Assembly: GCA_947036575.1 (NCBI GenBank)
Contig: CAMQSH010000089.1
Span: forward strand, 1-7,705
From: an uncultured Brevinema sp.
GTDB lineage: Bacteria > Spirochaetota > Brevinematia > Brevinematales > Brevinemataceae
Direction: 5' to 3'
Length of the DNA stretch: 7,705 bases
Positions within the stretch are counted from its first letter, which is position 1; each line of letters opens with the position of its first letter. The translations under genes and the position numbers were made by a program. The notes beneath the pieces are model-generated. The model was not told the origin of the DNA, did not search any database, and saw only the letters and a list, made by a program, of their open reading frames with translations. This document shows positions 1 through 6,817 of the stretch, one piece after another.

Positions 1-1
1 T

Positions 2-52
2 TGGAATGCTAAATTATTTGAAAAATATGCAACACAAATTCATTATTTATAA
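2..52 (+). CDS. 3' end of an upstream gene (partial, unidentified)
   Basis: The frame beginning at base 2 is open to a TAA at 50-52 and encodes the 16 residues WNAKLFEKYATQIHYL, a plausible protein C-terminus. The stop lies 18 nt before the next ATG, with that gene's AAGGAG in the gap, the same tight packing as in the rest of the operon. This suggests the operon begins left of the window and that its promoter and first gene are not visible. The fragment is too short to name. A second frame (from base 3) is also open here, so the choice rests on spacing and composition. Confidence 0.45.
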   Translation, partial: WNAKLFEKYATQIHYL

Positions 53-70
53 ATTGTTAAGGAGTAAATT

Positions 71-562
71 ATGGGAACACCTGATATTAGATTAGCACGT
101 ATTGATAATAGAATGATTCATGGACAAGTAGCAATGATGTGGACTTCTAAAGTCCAAGCAAATTTAATTATTGTTGTTGATGATGATGTTGTTAAGGATG
201 ATTATCAAATGCAATTAATGGCAACTGCTGTACCAGATGGAGTACAAGTACGTTTTTTCACAGTACAAAAAATGTTGGAGGTGTACGCAAAAGCTAGTGC
301 TAATCAACATCTTTTTATTGTAACAAGAACGCCTATAGCAATGGCTCAATTAATATCAAATGGAGTGCCTATTCCCGAAGTAAATATTGGAAATATGCAC
401 GATGGGGCGGACAAAATCACTGTTATTCCAGAATTTTTATATGCTAGTGAGCAAGAAATTCAGGCAATTAAAGAAATATGTGATACGAGAATAAAAGTAT
501 ATGGTCAAATGTCACCTTTTACAGCAAACCATGATATTAATATTCTTATAAAAAAGTTTTAA
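71..562 (+). CDS. PTS mannose/sorbose-family EIIB component
   Basis: Cytoplasmic EIIB of a mannose-class phosphotransferase permease. It takes phosphate from EIIA on a histidine and passes it to the sugar as EIIC/EIID carry it inward. The 163 residues match the usual size of a stand-alone PF03830 domain. The N-terminal signature RIDNRMIHGQV (10-20) contains the phosphorylated histidine, His17. It is followed by the alternating strand/helix pattern of the family (NLIIVVDDDV, 31-40) and the conserved C-terminal region KVYGQMSP. The ATG has an AAGGAG 6-7 nt upstream. The gene is separated from its EIIC, EIID and EIIA partners by two SIS genes, an unusual order. Substrate specificity (mannose, N-acetylgalactosamine, sorbose, glycosylated amino acids and so on) cannot be read from this protein. 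Confidence 0.95.
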   Translation: MGTPDIRLARIDNRMIHGQVAMMWTSKVQANLIIVVDDDVVKDDYQMQLMATAVPDGVQVRFFTVQKMLEVYAKASANQHLFIVTRTPIAMAQLISNGVPIPEVNIGNMHDGADKITVIPEFLYASEQEIQAIKEICDTRIKVYGQMSPFTANHDINILIKKF

Positions 563-580
563 TAAACTGAGGAGATATAA

Positions 581-1315
581 ATGACAAAAAATATAGTGAA
601 AGATAGTATTTTAGAATATTATAAGCACGTTTCTCAAACACAGGTAGAAATTTTAAAACATGAAACACCAAAAATAGAGCTTGCTGCACAAAAGATTGTT
701 GAGGCTTTAAAAAATAGTAATAAAATATGGGGTTATGGAACAGGTCATGCTAATGAATTTATTCAGGCATTGATTGCTATTCCAAATAGTATTCCTTTTA
801 TTAGTCCTATTCTTTCTTCTATGGAAGGAGTTTATGATAATGTTGAGGGTTTAGGTGTTGCCTTGGCAGAACAAGTTGATTTTAAAAAAGGAGATATTTT
901 TATTTTTGTGTCTATTTCAGGAAAACATCCTTTAACTATTGAAATTATTCAATATCTAAAAAATAAAGGAGTATACACAATAGGTTTAACTAGTGTTACT
1001 TATAGTGGATCGTCTAAACCTAATAATAAATGGAATGTTCGGTTGTATGAAACAGCAGATCTCTTTTTTGATAATCATGTTAATATTGGTGACACCTGTG
1101 TAGCTATAGAAGGTATTCAAGAAACTGTAGGTCCTATTTCTGGAGTAATGAGTATGTTTATTGCTGAATTACTCACGGCAGCTCTTGCAGAAGAATTTGA
1201 AAAACAACAAATGGATTTTTCTGTTTGGCGACATCCTCATCTAAAAGGTAGTACTGATCATAATAAAAAAGTAATTGAGCAAGCTTCACAATGGGTAAAT
1301 TATTTTAAAAATTAG
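581..1315 (+). CDS. SIS-domain phosphosugar protein 1 (UPF0309/COG4821-like)
   Basis: A 244-residue single-SIS-domain protein; such proteins bind phosphosugars and act as isomerases, deglycases, etherases or dehydratases. After an N-terminal helical segment (1-45) comes the first phosphate-binding loop, GYGTGH (51-56), equivalent to FGTGHSH in typical UPF0309 members. The second loop is VSISGKHPLTIEI (110-122), where the family usually has VSNSGRNAVPIEM. The segment RLYETADLFFDNH (154-166) matches the family's LYE-AD-ID block. It lacks the RAGG motif seen in the other two SIS proteins here, and its C-terminus (SVWRHPHLKGS) differs. It starts at an ATG with GAGGAG 6 nt upstream, 18 nt after the EIIB gene, and is clearly co-transcribed. 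Inferred role: processing of the 6-phosphorylated sugar delivered by the PTS. The exact reaction is unknown. Confidence 0.85.
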   Translation: MTKNIVKDSILEYYKHVSQTQVEILKHETPKIELAAQKIVEALKNSNKIWGYGTGHANEFIQALIAIPNSIPFISPILSSMEGVYDNVEGLGVALAEQVDFKKGDIFIFVSISGKHPLTIEIIQYLKNKGVYTIGLTSVTYSGSSKPNNKWNVRLYETADLFFDNHVNIGDTCVAIEGIQETVGPISGVMSMFIAELLTAALAEEFEKQQMDFSVWRHPHLKGSTDHNKKVIEQASQWVNYFKN

Positions 1316-1322
1316 GAGAAAT

Positions 1323-2117
1323 ATGATGGCAAAATATTATGAAACAGTTGCTGAAGCAATTATGACTCAGCAACAAAAATTTATTGATACACAAATAGAA
1401 AATTTTGAAAAAGCAGCTCTTTTAATGACAGAAAGTTGGAAAAATAAAAACAATGTTTGGATTTTTTCTGGAGCAGCTGGTGATATTATTACCCAAGAGC
1501 TTCATTTTAGAGCTGGAGGATTTGCGACAATGAATCCTATTATTTTTACAAATCCTTATCTTAAATTTTCTTCTATTCGTCCATTATCATTAATGTGGCA
1601 GATAGAAAAGCTTCCTAGTATTATTCGATTTATGTGGCAAAATGTTGCTTTTGAAAAAGGAGATACGGTAATTTTAAACTCTGCTGCTGGAGCTAATACT
1701 ATGATGGTAGAGGCTGCAGATATTTGTAAAGAATTAGGAATGAATAGTATAGCTATTACCAATACTACTTTATCTAAACAATGTGAAACAAGTGCACTCA
1801 ATGGTGAAAAATTATATGAAGTAGCGGATGTAGTGATCGATTTATGTGGTACGGATACTTTAGGAAAAGTTAAAATTAAAAATGGAGAGTATATTTGTAG
1901 TGGAGATCTTGTGCTAGGCGTAATGTCAGCACAGTCTCTCGTGGTTGCAACTGCAGCAGAAATGGCTAAACAAGGCTATGAAGCTCCTATTTTACGTAGT
2001 GTAAACAAAGAAGGGGCAGCTGTTTATAATAGTGCATTAATGCAAAAATATAAATCTCAAGTACACTATCCATTTATGCAAGGAAAATACACTTCCTATT
2101 ATCAATCAAAAGGATAA
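1323..2117 (+). CDS. Divergent SIS-domain protein 2
   Basis: A 264-residue SIS-domain paralogue. Homology to the UPF0309/COG4821 group shows in ELHFRAGGFATMNP (59-72), GEKLYEVADVVID (161-173) and the end block SVNKEGAAVYN (226-236). Both phosphosugar loops are altered. The first reads FSGAAGD (48-54) instead of FGTGHSH. The second reads ILNSAAGANTMM (117-128) instead of VSNSGRNAVPIE, although Ser120 remains. It may therefore bind a different ligand, or be a non-catalytic partner of SIS protein 1 or 3 (inference). A C-terminal extension of about 20 residues rich in Tyr/Lys/Gln follows the usual family end. AGGAG at 1314-1318 overlaps the preceding TAG stop. Tandem ATGs at 1323 and 1326 lie 4 and 7 nt from it, so the second may be the true start. 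It lies between the EIIB and EIIC genes. Confidence 0.85.
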   Translation: MMAKYYETVAEAIMTQQQKFIDTQIENFEKAALLMTESWKNKNNVWIFSGAAGDIITQELHFRAGGFATMNPIIFTNPYLKFSSIRPLSLMWQIEKLPSIIRFMWQNVAFEKGDTVILNSAAGANTMMVEAADICKELGMNSIAITNTTLSKQCETSALNGEKLYEVADVVIDLCGTDTLGKVKIKNGEYICSGDLVLGVMSAQSLVVATAAEMAKQGYEAPILRSVNKEGAAVYNSALMQKYKSQVHYPFMQGKYTSYYQSKG

Positions 2118-2142
2118 AATAATATAAATTAAGGAGTTAAGT

Positions 2143-2919
2143 ATGTTTATAGAAGCATTTTTAATTGCATTATTTGTGATGATAGCATCTATGGATTGGC
2201 TAGTATTAAATCTAGGATTATCCTATGGTCCTGTTATAGGACTAGTTATAGGATTAGTTTTAGGGGAACCTTTACAGGGTCTTATGTATGGGGGTTATTT
2301 TGAGCTAGTATTTTTAGGAATGTTAGGAGCTGGAGGAGCTCAACCTCCTAATAAAATTGTAGGAACAGCTTTAGGGGTTGCTTTTTCTATTTTAACAAAG
2401 CAAGAACCAGGTACAGCAATAAGTATTGCTTTCCCTGCAGCAGTTTTAATGCAAGCGGTATTAATTTTTACTTTTACAGCTCTTTCTAACCTTATGCCAA
2501 AGATTGATACATTAGCAGAAAAAGGAGACTGGAAAGGAGTAGAACGTCATGCTATTGGTGGTACTCTTCTTATGGGATCAGGATTTTTTCTAGTTACTTT
2601 TGTTGCTATTTTTTACGGAACAGCCTTTGTAGAGGTAATCGTTAAAAATATGCCTTTATGGTTAACAGATGGATTTGCTATTGCTGGACGTATGCTACCG
2701 GCTGCAGGATTTGCTGTAGTATTAAATTATTTTTTACAATGGAAAAACTCTTATTATCTTGTTTTTGGATTTGTTTTGGTTGCGTATTTTAAATTGCCAC
2801 CTTTGGGATTAGCTTTGGTTGCCATATGTATTGCACTTATTGAGTATAATATTAGAAGTGATGCGGGGTCATCAAAATCTCCCACCATTCATACAGAAGA
2901 ACAAGAAGATGGGATTTAA
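2143..2919 (+). CDS. PTS mannose/sorbose-family EIIC permease component
   Basis: Integral membrane EIIC (PF03609) which, with EIID, forms the sugar channel. The 258 residues and strongly hydrophobic profile fit the family. Hydrophobic segments run at about 2-40, 75-115, 140-165, 178-198 and 203-234. Recognisable motifs include GPVIGLVIGLVLGEPLQG (29-46), the substrate-binding region GGYFELVFLGMLGAGGAQPPN (50-70; EL and PPN are conserved) and LPAAGFAVVLNYF (185-197). A short hydrophilic tail rich in Ser/Glu/Asp (about 238-258) ends in the cytoplasm or at the membrane surface. AAGGAG lies 6 nt before the ATG, 25 nt after SIS gene 2. The EIID gene follows after 12 nt, consistent with equal-stoichiometry expression of the two membrane subunits. 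Confidence 0.95.
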   Translation: MFIEAFLIALFVMIASMDWLVLNLGLSYGPVIGLVIGLVLGEPLQGLMYGGYFELVFLGMLGAGGAQPPNKIVGTALGVAFSILTKQEPGTAISIAFPAAVLMQAVLIFTFTALSNLMPKIDTLAEKGDWKGVERHAIGGTLLMGSGFFLVTFVAIFYGTAFVEVIVKNMPLWLTDGFAIAGRMLPAAGFAVVLNYFLQWKNSYYLVFGFVLVAYFKLPPLGLALVAICIALIEYNIRSDAGSSKSPTIHTEEQEDGI

Positions 2920-2931
2920 GGGAGGATTACA

Positions 2932-3741
2932 ATGAAAGAACAAAACACACTAAATAAAGGTTTGTTTTCAAGAAGAGAACTTTTTGTCATAGCATGGAGA
3001 AGTTTTTTTCTTCAGCACTCTTTTAATTTTTCAAGAATGCAAGGGATAGGATTTTTATACTCTATTATTCCAGCACTTAGAAAAATATATCCAGACAAAG
3101 TAGAGTTAGGAAAAGCAATGCTTCGTCATACAGATTTTTTTAATACACACCCAAGAGTCCACGCACCTATTACTGCAATGGTAATAGCGATGGAAGAACA
3201 AAAAGAAGATCCTGAAACAATCAGAGCTTTTAAAATATCAACCATGGGGCCTATCGCTGGTGTAGGAGATGCGCTATATAATTTTATGTATGATCCTGTG
3301 ATGAGAGGTATTGTTGGTTCTTTGGCATTATCTGGAGCATGGATTGCAATTCCTTTAGGGTTTTTCGTAGAAAATCTTACAAAACTTTTTATGTTTCAAC
3401 CACTTTATCTTGTTTATGAACATGGAAGTCAGGCATTGTTAAAAATTCAATCACAAATGCAACAGATTAATAAACTTGCTACAAATATAGGATTGATGTC
3501 TTTAGGTGGATTAGCAGCATCTTATATAAATGTTAAATTTGCTTATGTATTTACAGTTAATGAAAAACCTTTCAGTATTCAAGCAGATATTTTTGATAAA
3601 TTAATGCCCAATGTAGTTTCTTTAATTATTTTATTAACAGCTTTTTACATGATACGTGTCAAAAGATGGAATATACAGGTACTGATTTGGTCTATGATAG
3701 TTATTTGTCTTATAGGCAGTTATTTCAAAATTTTAGGATAA
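2932..3741 (+). CDS. PTS mannose/sorbose-family EIID component
   Basis: Membrane-associated EIID (PF03613), the obligate partner of EIIC in mannose-class permeases; 269 residues, the normal length. Family signatures in order: SFNFSRMQGIGFLYSIIPAL (30-49), a block RHTDFFNTHPRVHAPI (65-80), AMEEQKEDPETIRAFK (86-101), and MGPIAGVGDALYNF (105-118), the highly conserved MGPLAGIGD-type loop. Hydrophobic stretches occur at about 127-150 and near the C-terminus (about 228-268), with an anchoring last helix. The GGGAGG ribosome site is 6 nt before the ATG and the gene starts 12 nt after the EIIC stop. The EIIA gene follows after 48 nt. Confidence 0.95.
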   Translation: MKEQNTLNKGLFSRRELFVIAWRSFFLQHSFNFSRMQGIGFLYSIIPALRKIYPDKVELGKAMLRHTDFFNTHPRVHAPITAMVIAMEEQKEDPETIRAFKISTMGPIAGVGDALYNFMYDPVMRGIVGSLALSGAWIAIPLGFFVENLTKLFMFQPLYLVYEHGSQALLKIQSQMQQINKLATNIGLMSLGGLAASYINVKFAYVFTVNEKPFSIQADIFDKLMPNVVSLIILLTAFYMIRVKRWNIQVLIWSMIVICLIGSYFKILG

Positions 3742-3789
3742 TCCCTAAATATTACAATATTATTGATTTTATAAATTAAGGAGTTAAAT

Positions 3790-4236
3790 ATGAAAATAGC
3801 GATATTATTAACAGGGCATTCACGTTGGTCAGAAGGTATGTTGGCAGCTCATGATCTTATTTGTGGAGCTACGGAGCAGGTGACATTTCTTAATTTTAAT
3901 GTAGAACCACAACCCTTAGAAATTTATCAAAACAATCTTAAAGAAATTACTACAGAATTTTTGAAAACTTATGATGAAGTTTGGATTCTTACAGATCTAG
4001 TGGGAGGATATCCTTTTCAGCAGTCTGCACTCTTATGTCTAGGAAATCCAAAAATTAGAGTTTTTGGAGGTATAAATCTTGCTTTTCTTGTTCAAATAGA
4101 TGGAGAAAAAGATGATATTCCTGCAACAAATATTGCAGAGTTTATAGATACTTTAATAATAGAATCTCGTGATGCTATAGAACTTTTTGTCTTAAAAGAA
4201 ACAGAAGATTATATTGAAACAGATGATGGCATCTAA
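3790..4236 (+). CDS. PTS mannose/sorbose-family EIIA component
   Basis: Cytoplasmic EIIA (PF03610), which accepts phosphate from HPr and hands it to EIIB. The phosphorylatable histidine is His10 in the N-terminal motif ILLTGHSRWSEGM (5-17), the same position as in E. coli ManX. The second family motif DLVGGYPFQQSALL (69-82) is the counterpart of the DLxGGxPxN loop at the active site. The length of 148 residues fits a stand-alone EIIA; the C-terminus is acidic. AAGGAG lies 6 nt before the ATG, in a leader nearly identical to that of the EIIC gene. With this protein the EIIA-B-C-D set is complete, so the permease should be functional. SIS gene 3 follows immediately. Confidence 0.93.
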   Translation: MKIAILLTGHSRWSEGMLAAHDLICGATEQVTFLNFNVEPQPLEIYQNNLKEITTEFLKTYDEVWILTDLVGGYPFQQSALLCLGNPKIRVFGGINLAFLVQIDGEKDDIPATNIAEFIDTLIIESRDAIELFVLKETEDYIETDDGI

Positions 4237-4261
4237 ATACTATTGATAAGGAATGGATAAG

Positions 4262-4993
4262 ATGTTTGAATATACAGAAATAATAACAAAAAAAATAGAA
4301 CAGATGGTAAAAGCTCAAGAATCACAAATTACTAAAGTTAGTCAATTATTTGCAGATTGTATTATTAATGATAAGATTATTCATGTTTTTGGTACAGGAC
4401 ATTCTCATATGATCCCTATAGAATTATTTATTAGAGCTGGGGGATTGGCTAATATTAATGCAATGCTCGATCCTGATACAGTTACCATGTCTGGGGCAAT
4501 AAGAAATTCAAGTATAGAAAGACTATCAGGAATGGCAGATATTGTTTGGGATAATTATTCTATTCAATCAGGAGATATTATTCTTATTGTTTCTAATAGT
4601 GGGCGTAATGCTGTTCCTATAGAAATGGCACTTAGAGCTAAAAAAGAAGGAATTACGAGTATAGCACTTACATCTTTAGAACAAAGTAAGCAATTCCCAT
4701 CTAGGCATGATTCTGGAAAAAAACTTTATGAACTATGTGACTATATTTTAGATAATCATGTACCTTCAGGAGATGGTCTTGTTTCAGTTGGTAATTGTCT
4801 TACAGGAGCATTTTCTAGTATTTCTGGAATGATTTTAGTAAATACTATTGTTACAGAAGCTGCTAAAATAGCTCTTAAAAATAATATACCTTTACCAATA
4901 CTTGCTAGTCAAAATATTGATAGTACAGATCCTACTTATTACACAAATGAAGAATTGTATAAAAAATTTCAAAATAGATTGAAACACTTATAA
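4262..4993 (+). CDS. SIS-domain phosphosugar protein 3 (UPF0309/COG4821 type)
   Basis: The most canonical of the three SIS proteins (243 residues from this start). Key elements: VFGTGHSHMIPIELFIRAGG (42-61), IVSNSGRNAVPIEMALRAK (109-127), TSLEQSKQFPSRHDSGKKLY (137-156) and a C-terminal SQNIDSTDPTYY block. These are the phosphosugar-binding loops and dimer elements of the UPF0309 family. The reaction is not established for most of the family. From memory, unchecked, a Streptomyces member is linked to GlcNAc-6-phosphate metabolism. Start choice: an in-frame ATG at 4253 abuts the AAGGA at 4248-4252 and is too close to serve. The ATG at 4262 is 9 nt away and gives the N-terminus MFEYTEIITKKIEQM expected for the family. 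The gene is 25 nt after EIIA and the same distance before the PLP enzyme, so it is co-transcribed. Confidence 0.9.
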   Translation: MFEYTEIITKKIEQMVKAQESQITKVSQLFADCIINDKIIHVFGTGHSHMIPIELFIRAGGLANINAMLDPDTVTMSGAIRNSSIERLSGMADIVWDNYSIQSGDIILIVSNSGRNAVPIEMALRAKKEGITSIALTSLEQSKQFPSRHDSGKKLYELCDYILDNHVPSGDGLVSVGNCLTGAFSSISGMILVNTIVTEAAKIALKNNIPLPILASQNIDSTDPTYYTNEELYKKFQNRLKHL

Positions 4994-5018
4994 AAATTTA
5001 ATTATAAGAGGTGTGAAA

Positions 5019-6158
5019 ATGGAGTGGGATAATTTTATTGATAGGAATCATACGGGATGTAATAAATGGGATGCTGTACGAGAAGAGGGAGTAATCCCTA
5101 TGTGGATTGCTGATATGGATTTTTTATCTCCAAAAGCAGTTCAACAAGCAATTATTGAAAGAGCAGAACATAATTGTTATGGGTATCCTTACCATAGCGA
5201 TATAGAATTAAGAAATACAATATCTCAATGGTTATTTAAGCGTTTTACAGTTTCTTTGTCATCTGATAATATGTTTCCTATTGCAGGGGTTGTAACAGCA
5301 TTATTCCATTGTGTTGAAACACTTACGAATATTGGTGATAAAATTGTTGTTCAATCTCCTGTATATCCACCTTTATTCCAAGTAGTAATTAATCAAAATA
5401 GACAAATTGTTTTTAATCAACTTATTGAAAAAGATGGCTATTATTCTATAGATTTTGATGATTTCGAAAATAAGATAAAAACAGCAAAATTGTTTTTGTT
5501 ATGTAATCCTCACAATCCTGTAGGACGATCCTATACTATTCAAGAATTAACTAAAATGGCAGAAATTTGTCTTAAATATAATGTTTTGATTGTTTCAGAT
5601 GAAATTCACCATGATATTGTTTTTACTAAACATATTCCTATTTTTTCTTTATCACCTGAAATTTCTCAACAAACTATTACTCTTATGTCTCCTAGTAAAA
5701 CGTTTAATATAGCAGGACTTTTTACTTCATTTATGGGAACAGAAAATAAAGATTTATTGCAAAAATTATATCTTGCACTTAAAAAAAAGTATGCCCATCA
5801 TATTAATATCTTTGGTATTACAGCAACAAAAGCAGCGTATACTTATGGAGAGCAATGGTTAGATAGTTTATTACCTTATTTAAAAGATAATGCTTTTTAT
5901 ATTCATGATTTTTTAAATAAAAATATACCAGATTTATCGATGAATATTCCTGAGGCTACTTATTTAGGGTGGATAGATTTTAGAAAATTACAACTTAGTT
6001 CTGTTGAATTAGATGATTTTTTATTAAAAAAAGCTAAGTTATGGCTTACTAATGGTTCTGTTTTTGGGGATGGAGGGGAAGGATTTGCTAGGATTAATTA
6101 TGCTTGTCCACGAACTACTTTAGAAAAAGCTATGAATAATCTACTTCAAGCTTATTGA
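5019..6158 (+). CDS. MalY/PatB-family PLP-dependent C-S lyase / aminotransferase
   Basis: A fold-type I PLP enzyme of the cystathionine beta-lyase (MalY/PatB) branch of class I/II aminotransferases, 379 residues, full length. Signatures (numbered from this start): the KWD near residue 17 and PMWIADMDF (27-35) typical of this branch; YPPLF after SPVYPP; NPHNPVGR (163-170); SDEIHHDIVF (193-202), with the Asp that pairs with the pyridine nitrogen; SPSKTFNIAGL (224-234), with Lys227 as Schiff-base lysine; and GFARINYACPR (355-365), with the carboxylate-binding Arg358. Relatives cleave cystathionine or cysteine S-conjugates to pyruvate, ammonia and a thiol; some are transaminases. A GTG at 5013 is in frame but overlaps the AGAGGTG ribosome site, while the ATG at 5019 has proper spacing. 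Last gene of the operon, ending in TGA 27 nt before the terminator. Its presence hints at a substrate with an amino-acid part (inference). Confidence 0.9.
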   Translation: MEWDNFIDRNHTGCNKWDAVREEGVIPMWIADMDFLSPKAVQQAIIERAEHNCYGYPYHSDIELRNTISQWLFKRFTVSLSSDNMFPIAGVVTALFHCVETLTNIGDKIVVQSPVYPPLFQVVINQNRQIVFNQLIEKDGYYSIDFDDFENKIKTAKLFLLCNPHNPVGRSYTIQELTKMAEICLKYNVLIVSDEIHHDIVFTKHIPIFSLSPEISQQTITLMSPSKTFNIAGLFTSFMGTENKDLLQKLYLALKKKYAHHINIFGITATKAAYTYGEQWLDSLLPYLKDNAFYIHDFLNKNIPDLSMNIPEATYLGWIDFRKLQLSSVELDDFLLKKAKLWLTNGSVFGDGGEGFARINYACPRTTLEKAMNNLLQAY

Positions 6159-6184
6159 AAATTATAAAAACTTTAAACAATTAA

Positions 6185-6213
6185 AAAACCACCTTAGTAA
6201 GTAAGGTGGTTTT
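6185..6213 (+). terminator. Intrinsic terminator of the PTS-SIS operon (bidirectional)
   Basis: A perfect 12-bp stem (6185-6196 with 6202-6213, core CCACCTTA/TAAGGTGG) with a 5-nt GTAAG loop, followed on the + strand by TTTATTTTAG. It lies 27 nt after the last operon stop. Read on the - strand it is followed by TTTTTTAATT, so it can also stop leftward transcripts from the secreted-protein gene that ends at 6300. Confidence 0.92.
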
Positions 6214-6299
6214 ATTTTAGTCTCAAAATCAGGATAATTTTTTGTTGAATTATCATTTTAGAATAGAATAAACGCTCAGCTTGAGAAAGCTTGAATTTT

Positions 6300-6689
6300 T
6301 TATTTAAATTTGAATGTTAGATTTTTTGTAGCAAATTCTTTTGCTATTTGTTCAGGAGTGTTAGGATTTAATTTTATTCCACCTATTTGATCACTACTAG
6401 CTAGCATGACATTTTTACCTTTTACTTGGAAAGCATCATAATGGACTTTTCCACCACGTTTTCCTTGATAAACAGCGATATCACCAACCATTTTAACAAA
6501 AGTATGATTGTATCCTGTATTTTTTTTGAGCATTACTGATTTTCCATCAGCAGAGAATGCGTATTCAGTAGCGATTTTTTCTACTGATTGCCCTGTAATG
6601 GACTTACCTTTGACTTGATTGAAAAAAGTCATATCAGCTTGGGCAAAACTTACCACAGCTGTCATCATAATTAATAATATTGATTTCAT
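6300..6689 (-). CDS. Small secreted protein of unknown function
   Basis: A 129-residue protein not recognised as a member of a named family. The N-terminus is a typical Sec signal peptide: MK, a hydrophobic core SILLIMMTAVVSF (3-15), and an AQA cleavage motif (16-18) predicting a mature start at Asp19. There is no lipobox cysteine, so it is probably exported rather than lipidated. The mature part (about 111 residues) is Lys/Gly-rich with alternating polar and hydrophobic residues suggesting beta strands. It contains two related segments, DGKSVMLKK (48-56) and KGKNVMLAS (90-98), possibly an internal duplication or strand repeat. The mature protein has no cysteine. An AGGAGA ribosome site (6694-6699) precedes the ATG, and the gene has its own near-consensus promoter. 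It appears monocistronic and unrelated to the converging PTS operon. Confidence 0.8.
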   Translation of the reverse strand: MKSILLIMMTAVVSFAQADMTFFNQVKGKSITGQSVEKIATEYAFSADGKSVMLKKNTGYNHTFVKMVGDIAVYQGKRGGKVHYDAFQVKGKNVMLASSDQIGGIKLNPNTPEQIAKEFATKNLTFKFK

Positions 6690-6735
6690 AATATCTCCTA
6701 ATATTTTTTTAAGCTAAGGCTTATTCTATAATTAT

Positions 6736-6764
6736 ATTATATACTTTTATGAGACTTTATTCAA
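6736..6764 (-). promoter_or_regulatory. Sigma70-type promoter for the small secreted protein
   Basis: Reading leftward, a -35 box TTGAAT (6759-6764), a 17-nt spacer and a -10 box TATAAT (6736-6741). This predicts transcription starting near 6729 and a leader of about 40 nt before the ATG at 6689. A second TATAAT (6731-6736) overlaps the first, but its spacing to the -35 is poorer. Confidence 0.75.
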
Positions 6765-6817
6765 TAGTGCGATTTAATTGTTTTTGTGATAAGCAATTAA
6801 ATTTATTTATGTTTATA

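Noticed and set aside
18..46. Possible promoter TTGAAA-N17-CATTAT before the EIIB gene
   Set aside because: It lies inside an apparent upstream coding end (2-52), the -10 box matches only 4 of 6 positions, and the operon spacing suggests read-through from upstream.
1556..1801. Open frame of 81 codons on the - strand
   Set aside because: It lies entirely antisense within the well-supported SIS gene 2, with no family features.
6225..6259. AT-rich hairpin GATAATT/AATTATC with flanking AAAAT/ATTTT
   Set aside because: An 8-nt loop, a 3-nt bulge and almost no G/C make it weak; a far better terminator lies at 6185-6213 and such pairings are expected by chance in AT-rich DNA.
6278..6291. Short hairpin AGCTT-GAGA-AAGCT before the stop of the secreted-protein gene
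   Set aside because: Only 5 bp, and on the - strand it is not followed by a T-run, so it does not qualify as that gene's terminator.
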